A stretch of 64,000 nt of DNA, taken from positions 204,501 to 268,500 of the forward strand of contig NZ_LTZG01000032.1 of the NCBI RefSeq assembly GCF_001592825.1. Direction: 5' to 3'. Position numbers and translations under genes: made by a program. Below the pieces are notes generated by a model. That model was not told the DNA's origin and searched no databases. It saw only the letters and a program-made list of their open reading frames with translations. The first letter of the stretch is position 1; each line of letters starts with the position of its first letter. Below are positions 49,998 through 58,729 of the stretch, in pieces. The DNA comes from Planococcus maritimus (GTDB lineage: Bacteria > Bacillota > Bacilli > Bacillales_A > Planococcaceae).

Positions 49998-50126
49998 ATT
50001 TCCCACCCTTTCGAAACGGCCATGCCGCTATTGTTTTCTCCATTATACAAGCAAGATGTATCCTTGAAAGGAAAATCTAACGTCTTTTCATGCTATGTCC
50101 TATACTAGTAGGCAAGGAGGGTTAAT

Positions 50127-50801
50127 ATGATTCGCATTCTCGCAGTAGACGACGATTTACCTATGCTCCAGTTTGTCGCCGGAGAGCTCCGGCAACATGG
50201 CTTTGAAGTGATATCCGCTGAAAATGGTGAGCAGGCGCTCGCACGTTTGGAACAGCAGACAGTAGATCTCGCGATTGTCGATGTCATGATGCCAGGAATC
50301 GACGGTTTCGAATTAACCGGACGCCTACGCACAGACTACGGTATCCCGGTCATCCTCTTGACAGCGCGCCACCATATCGAAGACAAAGAACGTGGATTTC
50401 TCGCAGGATCCGACGATTATTTGGTCAAACCGTTCGAGTCTAAGGAATTGCTGTTCCGTGTCAAAGCTATTTTGCGCCGTTACGACCATCCCGAAAACAA
50501 TACCCTTACGGCGGGGTCTTTAGCGATTGACTTGAAAAGCTATGAACTGCGCTCGCCGAACGGCTTGTCGTTCATTCCATTGAAGGAATTCGAGTTACTT
50601 GCCTTGCTCGCCTCCAAACCGCGCCACGTCTTTACAAGAGACACCATTATCGAAAGTGTGTGGGGGCTCGATTTTCAAGGAGATGAGCAGACCATCAATG
50701 TCCACATCAAGCGGTTGCGCACAAGGCTCGAACAATTCGCGCCGGATGTCAAGATTGTCACGGTGCGCGGCGTCGGCTATAAACTGGAGGCCGAGTCATG
50801 A
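50127..50801 (+). CDS. hssR: Heme response regulator HssR
   Basis: This 224-residue OmpR-type regulator has a receiver domain with phospho-acceptor Asp52 ('VDVMMPGIDGFEL') and a winged-helix output domain ('FQGDEQTINVHIKRLRTRLEQF'). It resembles Staphylococcus aureus HssR in many positions, and the whole hssR-hssS-hrtB-hrtA order is present. It should activate hrtBA when heme is in excess. It overlaps hssS by 4 nt. Confidence 0.88.
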   Translation: MIRILAVDDDLPMLQFVAGELRQHGFEVISAENGEQALARLEQQTVDLAIVDVMMPGIDGFELTGRLRTDYGIPVILLTARHHIEDKERGFLAGSDDYLVKPFESKELLFRVKAILRRYDHPENNTLTAGSLAIDLKSYELRSPNGLSFIPLKEFELLALLASKPRHVFTRDTIIESVWGLDFQGDEQTINVHIKRLRTRLEQFAPDVKIVTVRGVGYKLEAES

Positions 50802-52177
50802 GCTTGTACGTCAAATTCATCTGGTTCACATTCCTGACGATGCTCATCAGCAGCGCTATCTCATTTTTCGCGATGAACACGTTGTATCACCAATTTTTGA
50901 AAGAAGATAATAACGATAAAAACTTGGCGATTGCCGAATCATTTGCCGGCCATTTGAACAGCCTGCCGCCTAACCAAGTGGAAAGCACACTCGAAGTGCT
51001 CGGCGACGCCGGCTATCAATTGTATTTGACCGATGGCAACGATGTTTCGCGCTTCGGCGGTGAATTTCGCGACGAAACGATCGCCCAACAGGACGTCCAG
51101 CACGTGCTCGGCGGTGACACCTTTAACGGTATCCGTGATTTTCCGCGTCAAACTTTCGTCACTGGCTTTTTCGCTAATGAACTAACAAATTCCATCGGCG
51201 TCCCGGTGACGCTCGGCGGCGAATCCTATGCTTTATTTCTGCGTCCCGACATCGAGCTATTGTTCCAGGAACTCCATCTGTTGTTTGGCGGTTTGGCTGT
51301 AGGGATCGTGCTGTTAAGCTTTCTCGGCATGTTGCTCGTCGCTCGTTTATTGATCCAACCGATCACGAAACTGACCGAAGCGACCGAGAAAATGGCGACG
51401 GAAACCTTCGACGTGCCGCTGGCAATCGACCGGCGGGATGAAATCGGCCGCCTCGCCGACCAGTTCCTGTTGATGCGTTCGCGCATTGAACAGTCGACCG
51501 TCAAGCGCAAGGAATTCGTCCATAACGTCTCCCACGATATCCAGTCACCGCTCCATACGATCCAAAGCTATCTCGGCTTGCTGGAGAAACCGGGCATCAG
51601 CGATTCTGACAAGCAGCACTACGCGGACATTATCCGCGAAGAGACGGCGCGCCTGTCTCTATTGACGACGCAACTCTTGACCTTGGCATCGGTCGACAAG
51701 GAAACGCCAGAAGCGCTCGAAACCGTAGCACTCCACGAACAATTACACGCGACGCTCAGCCATTTGCGCTATGCGTTCGACAACAAAGAACTGGCGCTGT
51801 CTGCACAGCTCACCCCAGCTTATACGCCAGGCAACGCGGTGCTGCTTCAAACCGTCTGGGAAAACCTGTTGACCAATGCGGTGAAGTACAGCGAACAGGG
51901 CGGCTCGGTCGACGTAACCCTTACGCAGAGCGAGAACCATATCCGTGTCACGGTACGCGATCACGGCATCGGCATGACAGAGGACGAAACGAAACATGCT
52001 TTCGAACGCTTTTACCGCGCCGACCAAGCCCGCACCCGCGGCCAAAAAGGCTCTGGCCTTGGCCTATCGATCGCTAAGGAAATCATCGAGCTCCATGGCG
52101 GAAGGATTGACCTCGACAGCACATTAGGTACCGGCACCACCGTCACTGTTATTCTTCCAGCCTCATCATCTGTATAG
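50798..52177 (+). CDS. hssS: Heme sensor histidine kinase HssS
   Basis: This 459-residue protein has membrane helices at about 7-27 and 160-185 flanking an extracellular domain that includes 'FNGIRDFPRQTFVTGFF', very like S. aureus HssS. A HAMP domain, an H-box with His246 ('FVHNVSHDIQSP') and an ATPase domain with 'ENLLTNAVKYSE' and 'GSGLGLSIAKEI' follow. It should sense heme within or near the membrane. Confidence 0.88.
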   Translation: MSLYVKFIWFTFLTMLISSAISFFAMNTLYHQFLKEDNNDKNLAIAESFAGHLNSLPPNQVESTLEVLGDAGYQLYLTDGNDVSRFGGEFRDETIAQQDVQHVLGGDTFNGIRDFPRQTFVTGFFANELTNSIGVPVTLGGESYALFLRPDIELLFQELHLLFGGLAVGIVLLSFLGMLLVARLLIQPITKLTEATEKMATETFDVPLAIDRRDEIGRLADQFLLMRSRIEQSTVKRKEFVHNVSHDIQSPLHTIQSYLGLLEKPGISDSDKQHYADIIREETARLSLLTTQLLTLASVDKETPEALETVALHEQLHATLSHLRYAFDNKELALSAQLTPAYTPGNAVLLQTVWENLLTNAVKYSEQGGSVDVTLTQSENHIRVTVRDHGIGMTEDETKHAFERFYRADQARTRGQKGSGLGLSIAKEIIELHGGRIDLDSTLGTGTTVTVILPASSSV

Positions 52178-52181
52178 ACTC

Positions 52182-52208
52182 AAAGCCCTCCAAAACTGGA
52201 GGGCTTTA
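52182..52208 (+). terminator. Terminator between hssS and hrtB
   Basis: AAAGCCCTCCA and TGGAGGGCTTT arms flank a short AAAC loop. The run ATTTATT after it is only moderately T-rich. It separates the regulator genes from the heme-induced efflux genes. Confidence 0.8.
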
Positions 52209-52231
52209 TTTATTCCAAACTGTCAACGCCC

Positions 52232-52264
52232 GTTCACCTTCCATTCATCTTGCCTCTGTAAACT
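52232..52264 (+). promoter_or_regulatory. Candidate HssR direct-repeat operator and hrtB promoter
   Basis: Two 9-mers, GTTCACCTT (52232-52240) and ATTCATCTT (52243-52251), lie in direct repeat 2 nt apart, like the GTTCATATT-type repeats I recall for HssR in S. aureus. A TAAACT -10 element follows at 52259-52264, where an OmpR-type activator would act from the -35 region. Confidence 0.6.
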
Positions 52265-52293
52265 GAAGCTATACCAAAACGGAGGCGAACAAC

Positions 52294-53328
52294 GTGAACT
52301 TAGCATGGAAAGAAATGAAGAAAAGCAAAACAAAATTCGTGATTCTTGGATCGATCGTCTTTTTGATCAGCTTATTGACCTTCATCATCTCAGGGCTCGC
52401 GAATGGTTTATCTCAAGACAATGCCGCCTTGATCAAAAACTTGCCGGACGGCGCGATCTATATGGAAACGGCAGCGGAAGAAACCCACGCCTTGTCCGCG
52501 ATCGACATGGAAACACAGCAAGCAGTTCTATTGGAAAAAGATGGCGCATTTGCATTCTCTATCCAGATGGGCTTTTTATTGAATGAACAAGACGAACAAC
52601 AAAGCGTCGCATTCGTCACATCGACCAGTTCAGCTGAATTTCCCGACGTATCAAAAGATGAAATCATCCTCGACCGCTCTCTCGAAGAACAAGGCATCAA
52701 GCAAGGCGATACTTTCACCAACAGCCAGTTTAATGGCGAATTTACCGTAGCGGGCTTTTCAGACGGCGTGAAATACAGCCATGCACCTGTCGCTTTTGTT
52801 CACCCGAATAATTACGCGGAAATGTACCGCACAGAAGACCTGCAAATGCTGTTCGTCCCAGAAGCGGCAGGACTCGAGGCAATCGCCGGCTTGCAAAGCT
52901 TCTCTGTGGATGAATTCCTCAACACCTTACCCAGCTATAGCGCAGAGCAATTATCGCTGTCCATGATCGTTTGGTTTTTAGTGGTCATCAGTGGCATGCT
53001 ATTCGCGATTTTCTTTTATATGATGAACATCCAAAAGTTCGGGCTCTACGGCATCTTAAAAGCGATTGGCGTGAAGACTGGCGCCTTGTTCCGGATGATC
53101 TGGGTGCAGATGCTCGTCATTACTGCGATCGCGCTCACTTTGGCCATCGTCCTCAGCCAAGTATTCGAAATTCTGGCACCAAGCGGCATGCCATTTTACT
53201 TGCCGATTAGCACCACGCTTCAATTATCCGCGGTGTTCTTTGCCATTGGGTTTGCCGGAGCGACACTGTCAGGCTTTCAAATCCGCAAGGCCCAACCGCT
53301 TCAAGCCATTCAACAAGGAGAGGGATAA
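52294..53328 (+). CDS. hrtB: Heme efflux ABC permease HrtB
   Basis: This 344-residue MacB/FtsX-type permease has one N-terminal membrane helix, a long extracellular domain (about 40-225) and three C-terminal helices. Features such as 'GILKAIGVKTGALFRMI' and 'FFYMMNIQKFGLYG' match HrtB. It protects the membrane from excess heme with HrtA. The start is GTG at 52294 after GGAGG. Confidence 0.87.
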   Translation: MNLAWKEMKKSKTKFVILGSIVFLISLLTFIISGLANGLSQDNAALIKNLPDGAIYMETAAEETHALSAIDMETQQAVLLEKDGAFAFSIQMGFLLNEQDEQQSVAFVTSTSSAEFPDVSKDEIILDRSLEEQGIKQGDTFTNSQFNGEFTVAGFSDGVKYSHAPVAFVHPNNYAEMYRTEDLQMLFVPEAAGLEAIAGLQSFSVDEFLNTLPSYSAEQLSLSMIVWFLVVISGMLFAIFFYMMNIQKFGLYGILKAIGVKTGALFRMIWVQMLVITAIALTLAIVLSQVFEILAPSGMPFYLPISTTLQLSAVFFAIGFAGATLSGFQIRKAQPLQAIQQGEG

Positions 53329-53330
53329 GC

Positions 53331-54002
53331 ATGATTTTTTCAACGAGCAACATCAAAAAGAACTTCACGACTGGTGAAGTCTCGGAGGAAATTTTAAAAG
53401 GCATCGACTTGACGCTGGCGGAAGGTGAAATTACGGCCCTTGTCGGGTCATCCGGCTCCGGCAAAAGCACGCTGCTGACAATCGCGGCGGGGCTTCAAAC
53501 TCCGTCATCTGGCGAAATTCATTTTGATGGCCAAGACCTTGGCGCGCTGAGTCCAGAAAAAACCCGCCAAATCCGCGCGGAATCGTTCGGCTTTGTCTTT
53601 CAATCCTCTCACCTCGTGCCATTTCTCACGGCCGAAGAGCAATTGCTGCTCATGCTCGAGACGGCCGGCTCCCCGCTTTCGACAAAACAACAACGACAAG
53701 AGGTCGAAAAAATACTGGATGAGGTAGGCATGGGCCACCGTAAGAGTGCCTATCCCGCTTCGATGTCTGGCGGGGAAAAGCAGCGCATCGCCATTGCACG
53801 CGCGATTGTCCACCAACCGAAGATTTTGTTCGCGGACGAACCGACGGCAAGTTTGGACTCCACCAAGTCGCGCGAAGTAATGGAATTGCTTCAGAAACTG
53901 ACGAAAACACTGAATATCGCCACTTTGATGGTCACTCACGAAGAAGACCTGCTCACCTATGCAGACCGCGTCCTCACTATGAAAGACGGCCGCTTGGCGT
54001 AA
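53331..54002 (+). CDS. hrtA: Heme efflux ABC ATPase HrtA
   Basis: This 223-residue ABC ATPase has Walker A 'GSSGSGKSTL', signature 'MSGGEKQRIAIARAIV' and Walker B 'ILFADEPTAS'. It belongs to the LolD/MacB group. It begins 2 nt after hrtB, so the two are translated together. Confidence 0.88.
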   Translation: MIFSTSNIKKNFTTGEVSEEILKGIDLTLAEGEITALVGSSGSGKSTLLTIAAGLQTPSSGEIHFDGQDLGALSPEKTRQIRAESFGFVFQSSHLVPFLTAEEQLLLMLETAGSPLSTKQQRQEVEKILDEVGMGHRKSAYPASMSGGEKQRIAIARAIVHQPKILFADEPTASLDSTKSREVMELLQKLTKTLNIATLMVTHEEDLLTYADRVLTMKDGRLA

Positions 54003-54032
54003 AAAAGAGACGGCTGCGGCCGTCTCTTTTCT
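54002..54032 (+). terminator. Terminator after hrtA
   Basis: AAAAAAGAGACGGC and GCCGTCTCTTTT arms form a strong hairpin right at the hrtA stop codon. It may serve vmlR from the other strand too. Confidence 0.88.
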
Positions 54033-54054
54033 GTCGTCTACTCTTCTGTTCCCT

Positions 54055-55695
54055 CTACTCCATTTCCTTTAATTGTCTAGTCAATTCCACAAAGCGCCGA
54101 TCGAGTTCGCTATAGCCTTTGTCTTTCGGCTGCAGGAAGCTCAGTTTCCCGAGTACGGCCTGGCGCTCGGTTTCGAGTTTCAGCCGAAGTTCACCGCTGC
54201 TTCCGAGTGATGCTTGCGGAGCCGCTTTCCCGAGCTGTTTGCGGATGGCCCTGTCTTCAAACACCAGCTGGCCATCCGTCACCTTGTCTAGCAAATAACG
54301 GTCATGCGACACGACGAGGAGCGTGCCGCGATAATCCGCCAAGGTGGCTTCCAATTGTTCGCGCGATGGCAAATCCAAATGATTGGTCGGCTCATCGAGC
54401 AATAAGGCGTCTTTATCCTCCAAGATGAACTTCATCAATTTGCATTTGACCCGCTCGCCCATGCTCATCTCTCGGATCGGCTCCAGCCATTGCTCTGTGC
54501 GGAAACCGAGATGCTTCAAGAGATTCTGCACGCGCCCACGGTCTTTGTACGTGATCTGTTCAAATAACTCGGCTGGTGTCTGATCGAGCGGCAAATCAAA
54601 GACGTCTTGCGTCAAATAGCCGATCGATGCAGAAGGCGATAGCCACAGCTCCCCATCGCTTACCGGCTCTTCGCCCGCAAGCATTTTCAAAAATGTCGTT
54701 TTGCCGCTGCCGTTCACGCCGGTCACGGCCAGTTTTTCTCCATGCTGAACCGTAAAGGAAGCGTTGGCGAATAACGGCATCTTCCCAAACGACTTCCCGG
54801 CATTTTTGACTTCCAAAAAGCGTTTGCCTACTTTGGAACTGGGACGAAAAGCGAACTCTACCGTATCGTCAGCTTCAACTCTGTCGACCGTCGCTTCTTC
54901 CAATTCCTTCTCTAGCCGCTTTTGTTTGGATTTCACTTGAGCGTCCATGCGTTTCGCTTTGGCCCGGTAATATTCCTTATAGCCCTCTTGTTTGGTCGAT
55001 TGGGCATGCGCCGATTCGGACCAGGAAGACAGCTGTTTCATTTGGTTTTCGATCCGCGTAATATGCTTTTGCTGGGTCTCATAGGCGTGTTGCTGGCTTT
55101 TTCGCTGCTGTTCGCGGAATTCCATATAGTCGCCATAATTGCCATCATGACTATAAACCTTGCCGTTTTCAATGGACCAGATTTTCGTCGCCACGCGGTC
55201 AAGAAAATAGCGGTCGTGCGAGACGATGGCGATGGCCCCTGGGTAAGTCTTTAATTCGCGCAGCAAATGCGCCGTGCTTTGTGCGTCCAAATGATTGCTT
55301 GGCTCATCCAGCAGCAAGAGATCTGCAGGTGCTGCGAAGCCTTTCGCAAGCCTCGCCTTGAGCTTTTCGCCTCCACTCAAGTGGGCAAAATCGCGCAGTG
55401 GCACTTGCCATTTTTTCAAGAGCGCCTCTTCCGCTGCCGTCACGTCTTGAAACGCGTAATCGGCCAGTTCCTGTTCGACTGTCCGTATGCTCATCCCCCG
55501 TGAACCGTGAATAATTTGCCCACTTGCTGGAGTGAGGTCTCCGGCAAGCAAGCGCAAAAGCGTTGTTTTCCCCGCGCCGTTTTTTCCGATAATGCCGATG
55601 CGGTCGCCATGCTGGACGTTCGCACTCAACTTCTCAAATAAAGCTTGTTGTTCAATTTCCACGGATATATCTAGCAATTTCATCAGTTCTGTCAT
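54055..55695 (-). CDS. vmlR: ABC-F ribosome protection protein VmlR
   Basis: This 546-residue cytoplasmic protein has two ABC domains. The first has 'GKNGAGKTTLLRLL' and 'LSGGEKLKARLAKGF...LLLDEPSNHLDAQ'; the second has 'GVNGSGKTTFLKML' and 'MSMGERVKCKLMKFILEDKDALLLDEPTNHLDLPSREQLE'. A linker with 'SSWSESAHAQSTKQEGYKEYYRAKAKRMDAQVKSKQKRLEKELEEA' is strikingly like B. subtilis VmlR, which clears virginiamycin M and lincosamides from the ribosome. The ATG at 55695 is used; 55713 lacks a ribosome site. An attenuator precedes it. Confidence 0.88.
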   Translation of the reverse strand: MTELMKLLDISVEIEQQALFEKLSANVQHGDRIGIIGKNGAGKTTLLRLLAGDLTPASGQIIHGSRGMSIRTVEQELADYAFQDVTAAEEALLKKWQVPLRDFAHLSGGEKLKARLAKGFAAPADLLLLDEPSNHLDAQSTAHLLRELKTYPGAIAIVSHDRYFLDRVATKIWSIENGKVYSHDGNYGDYMEFREQQRKSQQHAYETQQKHITRIENQMKQLSSWSESAHAQSTKQEGYKEYYRAKAKRMDAQVKSKQKRLEKELEEATVDRVEADDTVEFAFRPSSKVGKRFLEVKNAGKSFGKMPLFANASFTVQHGEKLAVTGVNGSGKTTFLKMLAGEEPVSDGELWLSPSASIGYLTQDVFDLPLDQTPAELFEQITYKDRGRVQNLLKHLGFRTEQWLEPIREMSMGERVKCKLMKFILEDKDALLLDEPTNHLDLPSREQLEATLADYRGTLLVVSHDRYLLDKVTDGQLVFEDRAIRKQLGKAAPQASLGSSGELRLKLETERQAVLGKLSFLQPKDKGYSELDRRFVELTRQLKEME

Positions 55696-55731
55696 GCAGA
55701 ACCACCCCTTCATCTATCGACAGGGAGAATT

Positions 55732-55832
55732 AAAAAATCCTCCCAAATCTAAATTTGGAAGGATTAGCCGGTACATTTACGTGCGCTGAATAAACAGCCT
55801 CACCGTATGGTAGAAATGGGCAGACTAATCCT
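55732..55832 (-). promoter_or_regulatory. Transcription attenuator of vmlR
   Basis: Just before vmlR the minus strand has a terminator (55732-55766): arms AATCCTTCCAAAT and ATTTGGGAGGATT plus TTTTTT. About 60 nt earlier AGGATTAG (55832-55825) is fully complementary to CTAATCCT at the terminator 5' arm, forming an antiterminator. A possible 11-codon leader ORF (MKRVDGWTMRN, 55880-55915) lies upstream; stalling on it could favour the antiterminator. Confidence 0.78.
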
Positions 55833-55968
55833 ATGTTTTTGCCTTCGAAATTTACTATTTCAAATGACTAAAATATAGGTTAGTTGCGCATTGTCCACCC
55901 ATCAACTCGTTTCATTTCAGAATTGAATAGATTTTATCACGCAAGGGCCTCGCTTGCAACTTGGCCTC

Positions 55969-56730
55969 TTACGCCGCGCTTTGTTCGCGCTTTTTCTTGA
56001 CGCTGATGAGTGCGCCGATGGCTACGATCGTCAACAACACGCCCCAGAAGATCAATTTCCATTCTGTCGAGTGAACAAATTCGTACGGCAATATGCCCAC
56101 GCCTTCGTGTCCGAGTGTCAGAACGGTCAATTTCACACCGACCCAGCCGACGACGACGAACGCGGTTGTTTCGAGCTGAGGGTAATTCGTCAGCAACTTA
56201 ACGAATTTATGCGCTGCGAATCGCATGATGACAAGGCCGATCAAACCACCAGCAAGCATCACCGCGAACTGTCCGCCGTTGATGCCGCCAATTTCCATTG
56301 TTCCGAGATGCGGCAAAGTGATGGCGAGCGCCACCGCTGCGAGCATCGAGTCAACCGCGAACGCGATATCTGCCAATTCCACTTTTAATACCGTCATCCA
56401 AAAGCCAGAACCCTTCGTTTTTTCGGGTTCAATGGAATGCTCTTCGCCTTTTCGCTGATCGTAAATATGCTTGAATGCAATGAACAAGAGATACGCTGCA
56501 CCGAGTGCCTGGATCTGCCAGACGTCGACCAGCAAAGTGATCATGAATAGTGCTGCGAAACGGAACACGAACGCCCCGAGTAATCCGTAAAACAATGCTT
56601 TTTTCTGTTGTGCTTTCGGCAAGTGCTTGACCATGACCGCCATAACGACCGCATTATCCGCCGCAAGCAAGCCTTCTAATGCCACGAGTACGAGCAGTAC
56701 CCATGCATACTCCAATAATATTGCTTCCAC
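55969..56730 (-). CDS. TerC family membrane protein (YkoY-like, probable Mn2+ exporter)
   Basis: This 253-residue protein has about seven membrane helices and the TerC acidic motifs 'VALEGLLAADNAVVMAVMV' and 'ELADIAFAVDSMLA', which place Asp/Glu in the membrane. Its gene follows a yybP-ykoY manganese riboswitch, as ykoY does in B. subtilis. It likely exports Mn2+ or metalates secreted proteins; that step is inference from the family and riboswitch. Confidence 0.88.
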   Translation of the reverse strand: MEAILLEYAWVLLVLVALEGLLAADNAVVMAVMVKHLPKAQQKKALFYGLLGAFVFRFAALFMITLLVDVWQIQALGAAYLLFIAFKHIYDQRKGEEHSIEPEKTKGSGFWMTVLKVELADIAFAVDSMLAAVALAITLPHLGTMEIGGINGGQFAVMLAGGLIGLVIMRFAAHKFVKLLTNYPQLETTAFVVVGWVGVKLTVLTLGHEGVGILPYEFVHSTEWKLIFWGVLLTIVAIGALISVKKKREQSAA

Positions 56731-56756
56731 TAAAAAAACCTCCTTGATTTTGACAA

Positions 56757-56897
56757 CAAAAAAGACCCCTGCCTATAGAAGGCAAAGGTCTTGCTAAGCA
56801 AAATGATTTTGCTATCACAACCGATGGAACGGGTCCATGTAATGACGACTGTGAAATAGGTTTCCCCATAGCTACTCCCCTTTGACGTGATGTCAAG
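56757..56897 (-). promoter_or_regulatory. yybP-ykoY manganese riboswitch with terminator
   Basis: The minus strand carries AAAGGGGAGTAGC, then GGGGAAACC, a central stem, and GCAAAATC...AGCAAGACC, the conserved yybP-ykoY layout. The AAGACCTTTGCC / GGCAGGGGTCTT hairpin followed by TTTTT (56757-56792) is its terminator. Mn2+ binding is expected to prevent termination and turn the TerC gene on. Confidence 0.92.
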
Positions 56898-57064
56898 GTC
56901 TATTGAGTTGTTAAAAAAAGTATAGCATAAAAAATGAAAAAAGCTACTGAAAATAAATGCACACGGACTTCTGCCGGTAGTAGCGGATGAGCACTCACAC
57001 CTCAGCTGATGGAAACCGTATTTGGAATATGGATGTTACCAAGTACTCTTCATTGCTTTCTTAC

Positions 57065-57823
57065 TCAGGCCGTTTTATGCCTTTTGCTCATCAAGAACCA
57101 AACAATCGCAATCCCGATTAAGACGAAACCCCCGATGGCTAAAGCGATATATGCCGGGTCTTCATTAACCTCCTGCGGGATCCAATTTTCCGCAAGCGGC
57201 CCCGCACTCATCAAGGCCGCGACGATAATCGTAATCCACGATTTCGTATACAGCGCATAAGCAATAAAAATGGCCAGGCAGATGGCGAGAATCACATAAT
57301 TCTGTCCAGTAGTGGCCGTGAAATAAGCCGATGCCGTCTCTGGCACCATCCACAAATAAAACGCCACCCAAAAACCGATGACTCCAGTGGATACCGCCAC
57401 CGCAATTATTCCTTGTTTCACCGGTTTAGCATGAAGCTTAGGCAATACCTTGAAGATTAAGGAACTATAGACGGCAAGGCTCAAGATGACAGGAATGATG
57501 CCCCATAGCACTGTTTGCGAGAGCTTGAAGGCCCCCGATAAGGCCGGGATATACGCCAAGTAGGCGAGAATGACCAGCAACGTCGCCGGGATGAGAACCA
57601 TCAATTCTTTCGTCGCAACCGGCAGCGACGCCCCGATGCTTTTCATATACTGTTTCGGGTCTTTCCCGACGATGCTCTCGACACTCTTGCCGTTTTTCTC
57701 TGATTCGATCAAATGGCTTTCCAGTTCGTCGACGATTCCCTGGATGTCTTCATCGCTTCTCCCTCGCTGCACTAAATACATGCGCAGTTCGATGAGGAAT
57801 TGTTCCGATTTTGCAGATAGCAT
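57065..57823 (-). CDS. HAAS-type/DUF1129-like membrane protein partner of PadR
   Basis: This 252-residue protein has a short N-terminal HAAS-like helical domain ('FLIELRMYLVQRGRSDEDIQGIVDELESHLIESEKNGKSVESIVGKDPKQYM') and about six membrane helices. Pairing with a PadR repressor just upstream (2-nt gap) is the rule for this family. The frame to 57853 is open, but the ATG at 57823 follows AAGGGGG. The function is unknown. Confidence 0.75.
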   Translation of the reverse strand: MLSAKSEQFLIELRMYLVQRGRSDEDIQGIVDELESHLIESEKNGKSVESIVGKDPKQYMKSIGASLPVATKELMVLIPATLLVILAYLAYIPALSGAFKLSQTVLWGIIPVILSLAVYSSLIFKVLPKLHAKPVKQGIIAVAVSTGVIGFWVAFYLWMVPETASAYFTATTGQNYVILAICLAIFIAYALYTKSWITIIVAALMSAGPLAENWIPQEVNEDPAYIALAIGGFVLIGIAIVWFLMSKRHKTA

Positions 57824-57824
57824 G

Positions 57825-58163
57825 TCATTGTCCCCCTTTTGTAATGACCGCATCGACCGATTGCTTCAACTCAGCCCAGCGCCCGAGAAACTGTTCCAGT
57901 TCCACTTGTCCCGCTTCCGTTAATGAATAATATTTACGCTTGGGTCCGGCAGTCGATTTCCGCTGCACACTCGACACGAGCCCTTCTTTTTGCATCCTCA
58001 ACAGCAGCGGATAAATGCTGCCTTCGCTGAACGATTGAAACCCATAGCTCTGCAGCTTTTCGGCCAGTTCATAGCCATAAATCTCGCCTTCTTCAATGAT
58101 CGACAAGATGCAGCCGTCTAAAATCCCTTTGAGCATTTGTGTAGAATCTGCCACTATGTGCAT
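57825..58163 (-). CDS. PadR family transcriptional regulator
   Basis: This 112-residue winged-helix protein has 'GCILSIIEEGEIYGYELAEKLQSYGFQSFSEGSIYPLLLRMQKEGLVSS' and 'GPKRKYYSLTEAGQVELEQFL', the PadR signature. It likely represses its own operon through the two palindromes upstream. Confidence 0.92.
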   Translation of the reverse strand: MHIVADSTQMLKGILDGCILSIIEEGEIYGYELAEKLQSYGFQSFSEGSIYPLLLRMQKEGLVSSVQRKSTAGPKRKYYSLTEAGQVELEQFLGRWAELKQSVDAVITKGGQ

Positions 58164-58194
58164 CCGCCTTTCGCTTTCCGTGTCACTTCACTAA

Positions 58195-58249
58195 CTTGCA
58201 ATGCAAGTGTTATAAAATCACTATAACCAATAAACCCTTGCAATGCAAG
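58195..58249 (-). promoter_or_regulatory. Twin palindromic operators around the PadR promoter
   Basis: The 13-mer CTTGCAATGCAAG occurs perfectly at 58195-58207 and again at 58237-58249, with centres 42 bp apart. On the minus strand TTGCAT within the upstream copy and TATAGT, 17 bp later, form a sigma-A promoter lying between the copies, so bound PadR dimers would cover it. Confidence 0.8.
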
Positions 58250-58273
58250 ATAGTAAATGAAATTATTTCCATA

Positions 58274-58303
58274 GAAAAAGCCAGCCTATAATCAGGCCAG
58301 CTT
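58274..58303 (-). terminator. Terminator after the GNAT gene
   Basis: On the minus strand AGCTGGCCT and AGGCTGGCT pair with two G-U wobbles and are followed by TTTTTC. Confidence 0.7.
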
Positions 58304-58306
58304 CCT

Positions 58307-58729
58307 TTAAATATCTAATCGTTTCTGCAAGAAATACTGGCTAAAGCCTTTCGGATGGTCCTCTAGCACCCCGAACACTTCATAGCCGTTGCGTTTGTAA
58401 AAATCGGGAGCCTGGAAGCTGAATGTATCGAGCGTGATCAGCCGGCAGCTCTTTTCACGGGCAGCCTGCTCCATTTGTTCGATCAAAGCGCTTCCCTGTC
58501 CTTGCCCTCTCAAGCTTTCATCGACCCACAAAAAGTCGACGTGCAAATGCCCCCAGAACACCGTCGCAGTCAAGCCGCCTTGGATCGTTCCCGCTTCGTT
58601 TCTCAGAACAAAGTTCATGTGTTCAACCGGCGTCTTGACCTCTTCCGGCAGCATGTTCATATTGTGCTCGATGACTTTTTGTCGGATCAATTCGCTGTCT
58701 TGCCGGTCTTTCCCCATCGTAATTTTCAT
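58307..58729 (-). CDS. GNAT family N-acetyltransferase
   Basis: This 140-residue protein has the acetyl-CoA loop 'LRGQGQGSALIEQMEQAAREKSCRLITLDTFSFQAPDFYKRNGYEVFG', typical of the GNAT group with a 'FQAPDFYKRNGY' step. The acceptor is unknown. It overlaps the VOC gene by 4 nt (ATGA), so the two are co-translated. Confidence 0.85.
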   Translation of the reverse strand: MKITMGKDRQDSELIRQKVIEHNMNMLPEEVKTPVEHMNFVLRNEAGTIQGGLTATVFWGHLHVDFLWVDESLRGQGQGSALIEQMEQAAREKSCRLITLDTFSFQAPDFYKRNGYEVFGVLEDHPKGFSQYFLQKRLDI

